A stretch of 64,000 nt of DNA from contig NZ_CP011131.1 in NCBI RefSeq assembly GCF_001442805.1, forward strand, positions 1,302,001-1,366,000. Reading direction: 5' to 3'. How positions within the stretch are numbered: the first letter of the stretch is position 1; each line of letters starts with the position of its first letter. The DNA comes from Lysobacter gummosus (GTDB lineage Bacteria > Pseudomonadota > Gammaproteobacteria > Xanthomonadales > Xanthomonadaceae). Below are positions 1 to 9,600 of the stretch, piece by piece. A program made the translations under genes and the position numbers. The notes below the pieces were generated by a model, which saw nothing but the letters and a program-made list of their open reading frames with translations, made no database searches and was not told the origin of the DNA.

Positions 1-300
1 CAAAGTCCCACGGGATTTCCTTCGGTCAAAAGTAACCAAAGAAAGGGCTTTAACTGTTTCGAGTCAAAAGCCACGAGTGCGGTGCCTGCGCGGGCAGGTC
101 CCACATTGGGCATCCTGCCCAAGGCGGGACCCGGCGCACGTCCATGTGCGCCGCCCTCCGGGTGTCCTTCGGTCTCGCGAGTTACTAGCGGCGCCCAGCA
201 ACGACAAAAGCAATGCCGAAGCCGAAGCCGAAGCAGAGCACAGCCGAGGCAAAGCAAAATCTGGGCAACGGCAACGGCAACGGCAACAGCAATTGCCACA
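1..300. repeat. Non-coding repeat-rich intergenic segment
   Basis: I see no convincing gene in this stretch. It contains two runs of short tandem repeats, about three units of CCGAAG near 215-234 and four units of GGCAAC at 264-287. The first 60 bases carry the AAGTAACCAAAGAAAGG motif that I associate with dispersed Xanthomonadaceae intergenic repeats (recollection, not a search). The open frames on both strands here have low-complexity Arg/Ala/Ser-rich translations and are best read as artefacts. Confidence 0.5.
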
Positions 301-350
301 GCTACAGTGAACGCATAGTCGCGCTGCGCCAAACACCAGACAAAAAGAAA

Positions 351-372
351 GGCCGGAGTTCGCACTCCGGCC
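351..372 (-). terminator. Rho-independent terminator of the YceI operon
   Basis: A 9-bp perfect stem (GGCCGGAGT / ACTCCGGCC) lies about 45 bases after the stop of the minus-strand YceI gene. Read on the minus strand it is followed by a T-rich tract (TTTCTTTTTG), the normal layout of an intrinsic terminator. Confidence 0.85.
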
Positions 373-416
373 CTCTTCGAATTCACCCGCGCCTTCGCGC
401 CGGGCAAGCGACGCGC

Positions 417-971
417 TTACTTCGCCGGCGCAAACACAACCTTCGTGCTCACCGCCACTTCGTTCGGAATGATCGAGGTATCCGCCCAATCGCCCCCACC
501 CACGCCGAAATCCAGACGCTTCACCGTCGCCTTGCCGGCAAGCACCGGCTTGTCGCCCGCGGTCCAGGTGAAGGTCAGCGTGACCGGCTTGGTCGCGCCG
601 CGCAGGCTCAGGCTGCCGTCGGCGGCGTAGTTGTTGCCGCCCAGGCTGCGGAACTTGGTCGCGGTGAAACGCGCCTGCGGGAACTTGGCGATGCTGAAGA
701 AATCCACGCCCTTGAGCGTGTCGTCGCGCTCGCTGTTCTTGGTATTGGCGCCGGCCATCGGAATCACCACGTCCAGCTTGGACGTCGCCAACTGCGCCGG
801 GTCGAAGCTCAGCCGCGCGGTAAAGCCGGGGAAATTGCCCGCGAACACTTCGCCCTGGTACTTGGTGGCGAAGGTCAGGCTGGAGCCGGTCTGCTGCACG
901 TAGTCGGCGGCGAACGCGGGCGCGGCGGCGGCGAGCAAGGTCGCGGCCAGGGCGAGGGACTTAATTTGCAT
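417..971 (-). CDS. YceI-family periplasmic lipid-binding-like protein
   Basis: This 184-residue protein begins with a clear Sec signal peptide (hydrophobic Leu/Ala core ending near AFA-AD, about residue 22). The mature part is a YceI lipocalin-like barrel, recognisable from the F-x-P-G-F-T-A-R-L-S-F-D stretch, the D-D-T-L-K-G-V-D-F-F motif and the G-x-L-S-L-R-G-x-T-K-P-V-T-L strand. YceI proteins bind long-chain isoprenoids or amphiphiles in the periplasm; the ligand here is unknown. The start overlaps the end of the cytochrome b561 gene by 11 bases and a second YceI gene lies upstream, so the three genes form one operon. This YceI-cytochrome b561 pairing is conserved in many proteobacteria and suggests a role with quinone or another isoprenoid redox cofactor (inference). 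Confidence 0.92.
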   Translation of the reverse strand: MQIKSLALAATLLAAAAPAFAADYVQQTGSSLTFATKYQGEVFAGNFPGFTARLSFDPAQLATSKLDVVIPMAGANTKNSERDDTLKGVDFFSIAKFPQARFTATKFRSLGGNNYAADGSLSLRGATKPVTLTFTWTAGDKPVLAGKATVKRLDFGVGGGDWADTSIIPNEVAVSTKVVFAPAK

Positions 972-1590
972 CGGGTTTCTCCGGAGAGGGGGAAGAAGGC
1001 GGAACGGGATCGAGAACGACGTCGCGCACGGCCCGGACGCCGCGGCGTCCGCCCGGCAGCATGCGGGTCAAGGTGGCGTCGTTCTGGAACAGGTGGTGAT
1101 AGAACGCGGCCGCGGCATGCGCCAGCACCAGCGCCAGCAGCAGCCAGAAACCGTATTCGTGCACGTTGCGGCTGAGCTGGGCGAGGTCTTCGCTGCGCTG
1201 GGCGATCTTGGGCAGGTTGAACAGGCCGAAGTACTGCAACGGGTAGCCGGACGAGGAATTGAACACCCAGCCGGAAATCGGCAGCGCGAACATCAGCGCG
1301 TACAAGGCCCAGTGGGTCAGCGAGGCGATGCGCTCCTGCCAGTGCGGGGTGCCGTCCACCGGCTTGGGCGCGCCGGCGTAGATGCGCCACAGCAGGCGCA
1401 GCACGACCAGGGTCAGCAGGGTCAGGCCGAGGGATTTGTGCAGGGCGTAGGTCTTGATCTTCGGCGGGCCGTTGCTCATATCGACCATGGTCAGGCCGAT
1501 CACGGCGATGGTCGCGATCAGCAGCACGATCAGCCAATGCAGCAACTGGCTCACGGCGCCCCATCGGTCGGCGGTGTTCTTCAAAGTCAT
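961..1590 (-). CDS. cybB: Cytochrome b561 family membrane protein
   Basis: The 209-residue protein has four predicted membrane helices: W-L-I-V-L-L-I-A-T near residue 20, S-L-G-L-T-L-L-T near 55, W-A-L-Y-A-L-M-F near 95 and W-L-L-L-A-L-V-L-A-H-A near 150. The conserved His residues of the b561 family are visible in Q-L-L-H-W, A-L-H-K-S and in A-H-A and Y-H-H near the C-terminus; they would ligate two haems b. Members move electrons from ubiquinol across the inner membrane. The start overlaps the upstream YceI stop in an ATGA arrangement, implying translational coupling. Length and helix count fit the family. The physiological electron acceptor cannot be told from sequence. Confidence 0.92.
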   Translation of the reverse strand: MTLKNTADRWGAVSQLLHWLIVLLIATIAVIGLTMVDMSNGPPKIKTYALHKSLGLTLLTLVVLRLLWRIYAGAPKPVDGTPHWQERIASLTHWALYALMFALPISGWVFNSSSGYPLQYFGLFNLPKIAQRSEDLAQLSRNVHEYGFWLLLALVLAHAAAAFYHHLFQNDATLTRMLPGGRRGVRAVRDVVLDPVPPSSPSPEKPDAN

Positions 1591-2297
1591 CGGCTGGGCT
1601 CCGGTTGGGGCTTGGCGGGATCGGTGGGGTCGGTGGAATCGACAGGTTCGTCGGGCGCCGCGGCGGCGTCGCCCGGGGTGGTTTTGGGCTGATCGCCCAC
1701 GTACTTGTCGCGGATCGCCTCCGCTTCGATGCGCAGCTCGACTTCATCGCCGATCACCGACTTCCACGCGTCGATGCCGAACGCAGCGCGGCTCAGGCGC
1801 GCGGTCGCGGAAAACCCGGCGGTGCGGTGGAACGGCGGCAGCGGGTGGCGCTTGAGCTGGTTGAGCTTGACGTCCATGCACAGCGGCGCGGTCACGCCGT
1901 GCAGGGTCAGCTGGCCGCAGACCTGGGCGCGATCGGCCTCGCCGGTCACCGGTTCGACCCGTTCGGAGACGAAGCGCGCCAGCGGATAGCGCTTGCCGTC
2001 GAGCAGGTTGGCGGCCAGCGCGGCCTTGTTCCATTTGCCGTCGCCCAGGTCCAGCCGGGTCAACGGCACCTGCACCTCGAGCTTGGCGCCGCGCCAGTCG
2101 TCGCGATCGAAGCTGAGGGTGCCGGCGCTGCCGGACACGGTGCCGATGGCCTGCGAGAAGCCGGCATGCGAAATCGCGAACATCACCCGGGTGTGGACCG
2201 GGTCGAAGCCATAGGTCTCCGGCTGCGCGGCTTGCGCAGCCGCGGGCAGTGCGCAGAGCACGGCCAGGGCGGTGGCGCAGCGGTGGGTGGCAGACAT
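1587..2297 (-). CDS. YceI-family periplasmic protein with C-terminal Pro/Asp tail
   Basis: I take the start at 2297 because the signal peptide (MSATHRC... ending AAQA-A) begins there; an upstream in-frame start would add 12 residues before it. The protein is 236 residues. YceI hallmarks are Y-G-F-D-P-V-H-T-R-V-M-F-A-I-S-H near the mature N-terminus, the G-x-L-T-L-H-G-V-T segment and the final R-A-A-F-G-I-D-A-W strand. About 45 extra residues follow the barrel and are rich in Pro, Asp, Thr and Ala, a likely disordered tail absent from the second YceI gene downstream. First gene of the three-gene operon with cytochrome b561; it is transcribed divergently from the first sensor kinase. Confidence 0.9.
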   Translation of the reverse strand: MSATHRCATALAVLCALPAAAQAAQPETYGFDPVHTRVMFAISHAGFSQAIGTVSGSAGTLSFDRDDWRGAKLEVQVPLTRLDLGDGKWNKAALAANLLDGKRYPLARFVSERVEPVTGEADRAQVCGQLTLHGVTAPLCMDVKLNQLKRHPLPPFHRTAGFSATARLSRAAFGIDAWKSVIGDEVELRIEAEAIRDKYVGDQPKTTPGDAAAAPDEPVDSTDPTDPAKPQPEPSR

Positions 2298-2661
2298 GGC
2301 GGCTCCGGCAAGATGGGTGTGGATTCTAGGCATAGCCGTGCACAGCCGTGTCTAAACATGCGCAACGATCCGTTGCGGACGGCCGCCGCGCCATCGATCC
2401 GGCACCTTCCGACCGACGGCCGCGGCGGGGCGTAAGTTCCGTGACTTGCCTCGCAGGGCCGATATCGCCGAGCCTAATGCGCGGGGAAAGACCGGACGTC
2501 ACGTGGCCGCCATGCACAGGAGGCGGCCGGCGTGAGCCCGGAAGGGCACCTGAAAGGTGCCTGAGAAGTAGCGGATGGTCCGCGGACAGGTGTCGAGGAC
2601 GGCTTGGAATGGCCTGGAACGGCCCGCCAGGACGGCGTGTTTCATTGGGGGAGGGAACCGG
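2298..2661. promoter_or_regulatory. Divergent intergenic region between the YceI operon and sensor kinase 1
   Basis: This 364-base gap must hold the promoters of both divergent units. I see a small hairpin near 2548-2566 (GGCACCT-gaa-AGGTGCC) in the leader of the kinase gene, and a purine-rich ribosome-binding site (GGGGGAGGG) about 7 bases before the kinase ATG at 2662. No clear sigma-70 boxes or known riboswitch were recognised. Confidence 0.4.
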
Positions 2662-5600
2662 ATGTTGCGAACGCTGCTATGCGCCTGTCTGTGTCTGATT
2701 GCACCCTTCACGGCCCGGGCAGCCGTGCCTGAGGCACCGCGCGCGCGCATCATCGGCGTCCCCGACGGCCTGCCGTCGAGCAAGGTCAACGGCATGGCCT
2801 TCGACCATGCCGGTTATTTGTGGCTGGCCACGACCGATGGCCTGGCCCGCTACGACGGCATCGGGATGAAAGTCTGGCGGCACATCCCGGACGATCCGGC
2901 CTCGCTGCCCGGCAACGACCTCACCCTGGTCACCGTGGACGATCGCGACCGCATCTGGGTCTCGGCCGAAGGCCGCGGCCTGAGCATGATGGATGCGCAG
3001 CGCAACGGCTTCGTCCATTACCGCCACGCCGAGCGCCCGCAGATCGGCAGCGACGACACCTTCGCGGTGGCCAGCCGCAACGGCGAAGTCTGGTTCGGCA
3101 CCTACGGCGGCGGCCTGCACCGGCTCGACCGCAACGGCCTGATCACCCGCTACATGCCCAAGGACGGCGATCCGCGCAGTCTGCCCTCGGACACCGTGCT
3201 GTCGCTGAACTTCGATGCGCGCGGCGACTTGTGGATCGGCACCTTCAAGGGCCTGGCGCGCTGGACCGGCAGCGATTTCGAACGCATTCCCGTGCCCGGC
3301 GCCGACCCGGCGCCGTGGGTGCTGTCGGTCACCCCGGTCGGCGATCAGCTCTGGGTCGGCGCCAAGACCGGCCTGTATCGGCGCGAGCGCAATGGCCGCT
3401 GGAGCAGCCCGGATTACTCCGTGATGTTCGGCAACCTCAACGCGGTGCTGACCCTGGCGCCGGATCGCGGCGGCAATTTCTGGCTGGGCACCCAGCGCAG
3501 CATCTGGCGCGCGGCGCCGAACGCGGTGCCGCTGCCGATGGCGCTGGGCCCGGCGCGTCCGGCGCGGCCGGTGCTGCAGATCGTCGGCCAGGACGACGGT
3601 TCGTTCTGGTTCCCGCTGGCCGGCGTCGGGGTGGGGTATCTGCGCTCGGACTGGCGCCGCATCGCCCAATATTCGCGCGAACGCGGCACCCTGAGCAGCG
3701 AGCTCTACACCGCGGTGACGCCGGCGGCGCGCGGCGGCTTCTGGCTGGTCGGCGCGCGCGGCGAGATCGAGCGCCTGGGCCTGGACGGCGTGGTCGAGCC
3801 GGTCACCGACGGCCCGCACGATGCGATGGGCAAGGGCGGCACGCCCAACACCGCGGTCGAGGACCGCAAGGGCCGGTTGTGGATCGCCACCAGCCGCAAC
3901 AATCTGGTGCGGATCGATCCGTCCGGCATCTGGCGCGACTGGACCACCGACACTCCCGAACCGGTCTTGCCCGGCGAACCGGATCGAACCGTGATCGCGC
4001 CCGACGGCACCTTGTGGACATCGTTCCTCACGCAAGGCCTGCAACAGCGCGATACCGACACCGGCGAGGTGATCAACACGATCCGCGTCGGCAACCAGCA
4101 AGGCATCGGCAACGGCGACTTCGACGCGATCGGCTTCGCTCCCGACGGCGCCTTGTGGATCGCCTCCGGGCAAGGCCTGCTGCGCCACGACAGCCTGCGC
4201 AACGTGATGCGCAAAGTCCCCGGGTTGCCGGCCGATCGCGTGTTCGGCTTCGTGTTCGAGAACGCCGTCAGCTTGTGGTTGCAACGCCTCAACGGCCTGG
4301 AGCACTACCAGCGCGACGGCGGCGACTGGCGCCTGGAATCGCGGGTCGGGGTCGAAGACGGCATTCCCGCGGTCGAAGGCACCGGCCTGTTCCGCGATCG
4401 CCGCGGCCGCATCTGGCTGCCGACTTCGCGCGGCCTGTTCCGCTGGGACCCGCAGCATCGCCGGCTGCGCCGCTTCGGCGTGCAGGACGGCATGAGCAGC
4501 CAGGAATTCCTGCGCCGCGCCTCGGTGCTGACCGCCGCCGGCGTGCTCGCCGCATCGCTGTCGGACGGCAGCGTGGTATTGATCGACACCGCCCTGGCCG
4601 ATCCGCCGCCGCGCCAGCCGCGCCTGGTATGGCATCAGCTCGATGTGCGCCGGCACGGCCGCTGGGTGCCGTTGCCGCTGCACGTCACGCCGCGGTCGTC
4701 GCGTTCCGAGCGCGCCTCGCGTTATGGATCGCTGCCGAGCCTGGCCCCGGACGATCGCGAAATGCGCGTGCAGATGCGGCTGCTGTCGTTCGACGATCCG
4801 CAATCCAATCGCTACTACACCCGCCTGGACGGTTACGACAACGACTGGGTCGCGGTCGGCGACAGCGGCGAGCGCGTTTTCGCCGGTTTGCCGCCGGGCA
4901 GTTATCTGCTGCATGCGCGCGCGATCGACGCCAACGGCAACGCCGCCGGGGAACGCACGCTGGAATTCAACGTGCGCCCGCCATGGTGGCGCACGCCGCC
5001 GGCGATGGCGGCCTTGCTCGGCCTGATCGCGCTGGCGGCGTGGTGGGGCACGATGGCGTACCGGCGCCGGCTGGCGCGGCGCTTGAACTGGCAGCGCGCC
5101 GAGCATGAGCGCGAAGTGGCCAAGCACGCCTCGCTGGCGAAGACGCGGTTCCTGGCGACCTTGGGGCATGAGGTGCGCACGCCGATGACCGGCGTGCTGG
5201 GGATGAGCGAGTTGTTGCTGGATACGCCGCTGGATGAGAAACAGCGCGGTTATACGGAATCCATCCGGCGCGCTGGCGAACACCTGTTGAGGTTGGTCAA
5301 CGACGCGCTGGACCTGGCGCGGATCGAATCGGGCAAGCTGGAACTGGCCGATGAGCCGTTCGACCTGCGCGCGCTGGTCGATCAGGCCGCCGACCTGATG
5401 CGGCCGCTGGCGCAGCAGCGCGGCCTGAATTTCGAGGTCAGGATCGCCGCCAGCGCGCCGCGCGGCCTGCGCGGCGACGGCAGCCGCGTATGCCAGATTC
5501 TGTTGAACCTGATCGGCAACGCGATCAAGTTCACCGAGCAAGGCAGGGTCAGCCTGCTGGTCGAGGCATTGGCGCCGCAGGGCGTGCGTTTCGAAATCGC

Positions 5601-6264
5601 CGACACCGGGCCGGGTCTCAACGAAGAACAGAAAGCGCGTCTGTTCCGCCGCTTCGAGCAAGCCGAAGGCGCGCGCACCGCGGCGCGTTATGGCGGCAGC
5701 GGGCTGGGGCTGGCGATCTGCCAGGAACTGGCCGCGGCGATGGATGGGCAGATCGTGGTGTTCAGCGAACCGGGACAGGGCGCGCGCTTCGTGTTCGATC
5801 TGCCGCTGGCCGAGGCGGAGCCGCCGCGGATGTCCGCACATTCGGCGCCGGAGCCTGGGTTGCGCGGCTTGCAGGTGGGGCCGATCGCGTTGCTGTTGGT
5901 CGAGGACGATCCGACCGTGGCCGAAGTGATCGCCGGCTTGTTGCGCGCGCAAGGCCATCGCGTGAGCCATGTCGCCAATGGTCTGGCGGCGCTGGCCGAA
6001 ACGGCCACGGCGCCGTTCGATCTGGCGATGCTCGATCTCGACCTGCCGGGTATCAACGGCCTGGATCTGGCGCGGCAACTGCGCGCGCAAGGCTTCACCC
6101 AGCCGCTGATCGCGGTGACCGCGCGCGCCGACGCCGATGCCGAACCGCAGGCCGTCGCCGCCGGCTTCGACCGTTTCCTGCGCAAACCGGTGACCGGCGC
6201 GATGTTGGCCGATGCGCTGCGCGACATTCTGGAGATGGCGGCGAAACCACCGGCTTCGGGTTGA
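2662..6264 (+). CDS. Hybrid sensor histidine kinase with periplasmic propeller (paralogue 1)
   Basis: Start chosen at 2662: it follows a good ribosome-binding site and opens a signal peptide (MLRTLLCACLCL...ARA); the longer frame adds 29 unlikely residues. The 1200-residue protein has, in order, a signal peptide, two-component regulator propeller repeats (recurring 'LW(I/L)AT..GLARYDG'-type units, about 40-680), a Y_Y_Y immunoglobulin-like domain (about 690-775), one transmembrane helix (about 782-801), HisKA with phospho-acceptor H836 in L-G-H-E-V-R-T-P, HATPase_c (N-box N-L-I-G-N-A-I-K-F-T, G1 D-T-G-P-G-L, G2 G-G-S-G-L-G-L-A-I) and a receiver domain with likely phospho-acceptor D1125. There is no DNA-binding output domain, so an HPt protein or separate regulator elsewhere is expected. 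First of three tandem paralogues; its ligand is unknown. Confidence 0.93.
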   Translation: MLRTLLCACLCLIAPFTARAAVPEAPRARIIGVPDGLPSSKVNGMAFDHAGYLWLATTDGLARYDGIGMKVWRHIPDDPASLPGNDLTLVTVDDRDRIWVSAEGRGLSMMDAQRNGFVHYRHAERPQIGSDDTFAVASRNGEVWFGTYGGGLHRLDRNGLITRYMPKDGDPRSLPSDTVLSLNFDARGDLWIGTFKGLARWTGSDFERIPVPGADPAPWVLSVTPVGDQLWVGAKTGLYRRERNGRWSSPDYSVMFGNLNAVLTLAPDRGGNFWLGTQRSIWRAAPNAVPLPMALGPARPARPVLQIVGQDDGSFWFPLAGVGVGYLRSDWRRIAQYSRERGTLSSELYTAVTPAARGGFWLVGARGEIERLGLDGVVEPVTDGPHDAMGKGGTPNTAVEDRKGRLWIATSRNNLVRIDPSGIWRDWTTDTPEPVLPGEPDRTVIAPDGTLWTSFLTQGLQQRDTDTGEVINTIRVGNQQGIGNGDFDAIGFAPDGALWIASGQGLLRHDSLRNVMRKVPGLPADRVFGFVFENAVSLWLQRLNGLEHYQRDGGDWRLESRVGVEDGIPAVEGTGLFRDRRGRIWLPTSRGLFRWDPQHRRLRRFGVQDGMSSQEFLRRASVLTAAGVLAASLSDGSVVLIDTALADPPPRQPRLVWHQLDVRRHGRWVPLPLHVTPRSSRSERASRYGSLPSLAPDDREMRVQMRLLSFDDPQSNRYYTRLDGYDNDWVAVGDSGERVFAGLPPGSYLLHARAIDANGNAAGERTLEFNVRPPWWRTPPAMAALLGLIALAAWWGTMAYRRRLARRLNWQRAEHEREVAKHASLAKTRFLATLGHEVRTPMTGVLGMSELLLDTPLDEKQRGYTESIRRAGEHLLRLVNDALDLARIESGKLELADEPFDLRALVDQAADLMRPLAQQRGLNFEVRIAASAPRGLRGDGSRVCQILLNLIGNAIKFTEQGRVSLLVEALAPQGVRFEIADTGPGLNEEQKARLFRRFEQAEGARTAARYGGSGLGLAICQELAAAMDGQIVVFSEPGQGARFVFDLPLAEAEPPRMSAHSAPEPGLRGLQVGPIALLLVEDDPTVAEVIAGLLRAQGHRVSHVANGLAALAETATAPFDLAMLDLDLPGINGLDLARQLRAQGFTQPLIAVTARADADAEPQAVAAGFDRFLRKPVTGAMLADALRDILEMAAKPPASG

Positions 6265-6274
6265 AGCCGGTGGT
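6246..6274. repeat. Hairpin overlapping the stop of sensor kinase 1
   Basis: A perfect 12-bp stem (ACCACCGGCTTC / GAAGCCGGTGGT) with a 5-base loop spans the stop codon at 6262-6264. No T-run follows, so it may be a REP-like or rho-assisted 3' structure rather than an intrinsic terminator. Confidence 0.65.
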
Positions 6275-6290
6275 GTGAAGGGGCGTATTG

Positions 6291-6404
6291 GCTGAGCGGA
6301 AGGCGTCGGGGCGCAAGCCCCTCCCACAAAAACCAAGCCCCTCCTGCAAGAGCCTGCATAAGGACGTGCTCTTGTGGGAGGGGCCCCGATGCTTTCCGCT
6401 CAGC
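6291..6404. repeat. Palindromic REP-like intergenic repeat
   Basis: Two long inverted arms (6291-6329 and 6372-6404) share GCTGAGCGGAA(A/G)GC and the GGGAGGGGC / GCCCCTCCC cores; a third, shorter half-copy lies between them near 6334-6356. The same GTGGGAGGGGC...GCCCCGATGC core recurs at 25986-26077, so this is a dispersed family. The rest of the gap up to 6663 holds no gene; an AGGAGG ribosome-binding site at 6653-6658 serves the next kinase. Confidence 0.8.
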
Positions 6405-6663
6405 AGCCACAAAACCAGCGGCCCAGGAATCAAGCCCGAATCCCCACCCAGCGAGCCGCCCGGCACACGCGCCTCGCCAAAGTCCCGCACCGCATCGCAA
6501 AACCCACATCCGCAACACCCCGCGCAGTTGCGCTCGGACATACTGTGGGCCTTGCGCCAGAACCGCTCCCCCGCCATTGCGCGCTTGCGCCTGACCGGGG
6601 CCGTTGCGACGATAGCGCACCGGCCTTACCGGGAGAGAATCGCTCGCGGTCCAGGAGGAGTCC

Positions 6664-9600
6664 GTGTTGGGACGTAGTCTGTGTCTGCTCCTGTTGCTGT
6701 TGCTGGGCGCGCAGTTCGCCGACGAGGCGCAAGCGCGCTTGCCGGAAACGCCGCGTTTCCGCCGCTTCGGCCAGGAGCAAGGCCTGCCCAAATCGGTCGT
6801 GGCGATGGAACTCGACCATCAGGGCTATCTGTGGATCGCCACCGAAGACGGACTGGCGCGCTACGACGGCGTCGAGTTTTCGCTGTGGCGCCACACCATC
6901 GGCCTGAGCGGTTCGCTGCCGGACAACATGCTCGAAGACCTCTACGTCGACGCCGGCGATCGCGTGTGGGTGGCCAGCCGCAACGGCCTGAGCTATCTCG
7001 GCGCCGATCGCAAGGAATTCGTCCGCATCAGTTTCAGTGGTGCCGACGCTTCGTGCAGCGACGACGTCTCGTATCTCACCGGCACGCCCGACGGCTCGAT
7101 CTGGACCGCCACCTACGCCGGCCAGATGTGCCGCATCGCGCCCGACGGCGTCAGAGTGACGCGTTATGAGCCCGGCGTCGGCGCCGGCGCGCGCTTGCCG
7201 CGCGGGCCGGTCACCGCCTTGCTCGCCGACGCGCGCGGCCGCTTGCTGGTCGGCACCATGAACGGACTGGCGCGTTTCGACAACGATCGCTTCGCGCCGA
7301 TCGGCCGCGACGAAACCGCCGGCGTGCGCATCGGCGAGTTGTCGCCCGATGCCGACGGCTCGATCTGGGTCGGCACCCAGCGCGGCCTGTTCCGCCTGAG
7401 CGCGGACGATCGCATGAGCCCGGCGCCGTGGGCGCTGGGCGAGGAAACCACCAACGCCATCGTCGTCAGCGATCTGTCCGGCGGCCGCTGGATCGGCACC
7501 ACCGCCGGCCTGTACCGGGTGGACAGCGACGACAACGTGCGCTTGCTGCAGGACGATGCCGGCGACGGCGTGTGGGATCGCCGCAGCGGCCTGATGCAGA
7601 TGCTGCGCGACGACGAAGGCGGCATCTGGTTCGTCACTTATTCGCAAGGCCTGGCGTATCTGCCGCCGGACTGGAACCGGTTCGCTTCGATCACCTCCGT
7701 CGGCGGCCGCCGCATCGACCGCCTCGACGCGCGCGACATCGCGCCCGACGGCGACGGCGGTTTCTGGATGCTGACCGCGACCGATCTGTACCGCCTGCGC
7801 GCCGGCAGCGGCGAACTGGAACCGGTCGCCGACAGCAAAAGCCTGGGCGTGAAATGGCTGCACACCTTGTTCGCGCGTCCCGACGGGCAGTTGTGGATCG
7901 GCCATTCCACCGGCTTGAGTCTGTTCGATCCGGTCACGAGCAAGGCGCGGAGCTGGCCGTTCTCGGCGCGCGATCCGGACCTGGGCGCGACGGTGTGGTT
8001 CCTGTACGAGTGGCCCGACGGCAGCCTGTGGCTGTGGTTCTCCGACGGCTCGGTGCGCCGCTACAACGCCGACGGCGAGCCGCTGCCGGCCGGCGAGATC
8101 GAAAAAGTGCTGGGCAGCGCCGGTTTCCTGACCAGCACCGCGACCTTCCGCCCGGGGCCGGACGGGCAGCCGTGGTTCGCCGGCAACAACGGTCTGCAGC
8201 GCTGGGACGGCAGCCGTTTCGTCCCCGTGCCCGGCGGCGCTTTCAGCGACATCCAGGCGATCAGCTTCGCCGGCCCGCAGCGGTTGTGGCTGGCGCGCAG
8301 CGGCGCGCTGGAATCGTATCGCTGGCAGGGCGGCAAGCTGGAACTGGAACGGCGCATCGACAACACCGCCGACTATCCCGACACGAATGTCTCCGGCTTG
8401 CTGGTCAGCCGCAACGGCACGGTCTGGGTCACCACTACGCGTGGCCTGTTGATGGTCTCGGCCGATGCGCGCCGCTTGCGTCTGTTCGGCCTGGGCGACG
8501 GCATTCCCAATGTCGAGCTGACCCGCACCACGCCGCATCGCAACGCCGATGGCGTCGGCGCGGCGCTGTCGCTCGACGGCGTGGTGCTGTTCGACCTGGA
8601 CACGCCGTTCCCGGGCGCGCGGCCGCCGCGCCTGTCGCTGGAAACCCTGAGCGTGCGGCGCGAAGAAGACGAATGGACGCTCACGCCGGCGCAAGGCCGC
8701 GTGCAACTGGAATCGGACGATCGCGATCTGCGCATCGTCGCCCGGTTGATGTCGTTCCTGGACCCGCGTTCGCACGTCTATCGCTTCAAGCTGGACGGCT
8801 ACGATCCGGACTGGATCGAACAGCGCGCCAACGGCGAGCGCGTGTTCTCGCGGCTGGATCCGGGCGAATACCGCGTGCTGATCAAGGCCGCTGGCGCCGA
8901 CGGCATCTGGTCCGATCCGGTGTCCTTCAACCTGCACGTCAAGCCGCCGTGGTGGCGTTCGGGCTGGGCGCAAATGGTGTTCGCGCTCATCGCCATCGGT
9001 TTGTTGGCGGTCGGCGCGATCGCCTACCGCCGCCGCCTGGGCCGCCGCAGCGCGTGGCAGCTGGCGGTGCACAAGCGCGAAGTGGCCGAACAGGCGTCGG
9101 AGGCCAAGACCCGGTTCCTGGCGACCTTGGGGCATGAGGTGCGCACGCCGATGACCGGCGTGCTGGGAATGAGTGAGTTGTTGCTGGATACGCCGCTGGA
9201 TGAGAAGCAGCGCGGTTATACGGAATCCATCCGGCGCGCTGGCGAACACCTGTTGCGGTTGGTCAACGACGCGCTGGATCTGGCGCGGATCGAATCGGGC
9301 AAACTGGAACTGGAAGACCGGCCGTTCGACCTGCGCGCGCTGGTCGAGGAAGCGGCCGGACTGATGCGGCCGCTGGCGCGCCAGCGCGGCTTGGATTTCC
9401 AGGTCGATATCGCCGCCAGCGCGCCGCTGGGCCTGCGCGGCGATCCCAATCGGGTGTGCCAGATCCTGATGAACCTGCTCGGCAACGCGATCAAGTTCAC
9501 CGAGCAAGGTTCGGTGCGCTTGCGCGTGGACGCGCTGGCGCCGCAGGGCGTGCGCTTCGAAGTCGCCGACACCGGCCCGGGCCTCAACGAAGAACAAAAG

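Noticed and set aside
2440-2660. Cyclic-di-GMP riboswitch upstream of kinase 1
   Set aside because: Only a short CACAGG and a small hairpin are present; the conserved GEMM core and second helix are missing.
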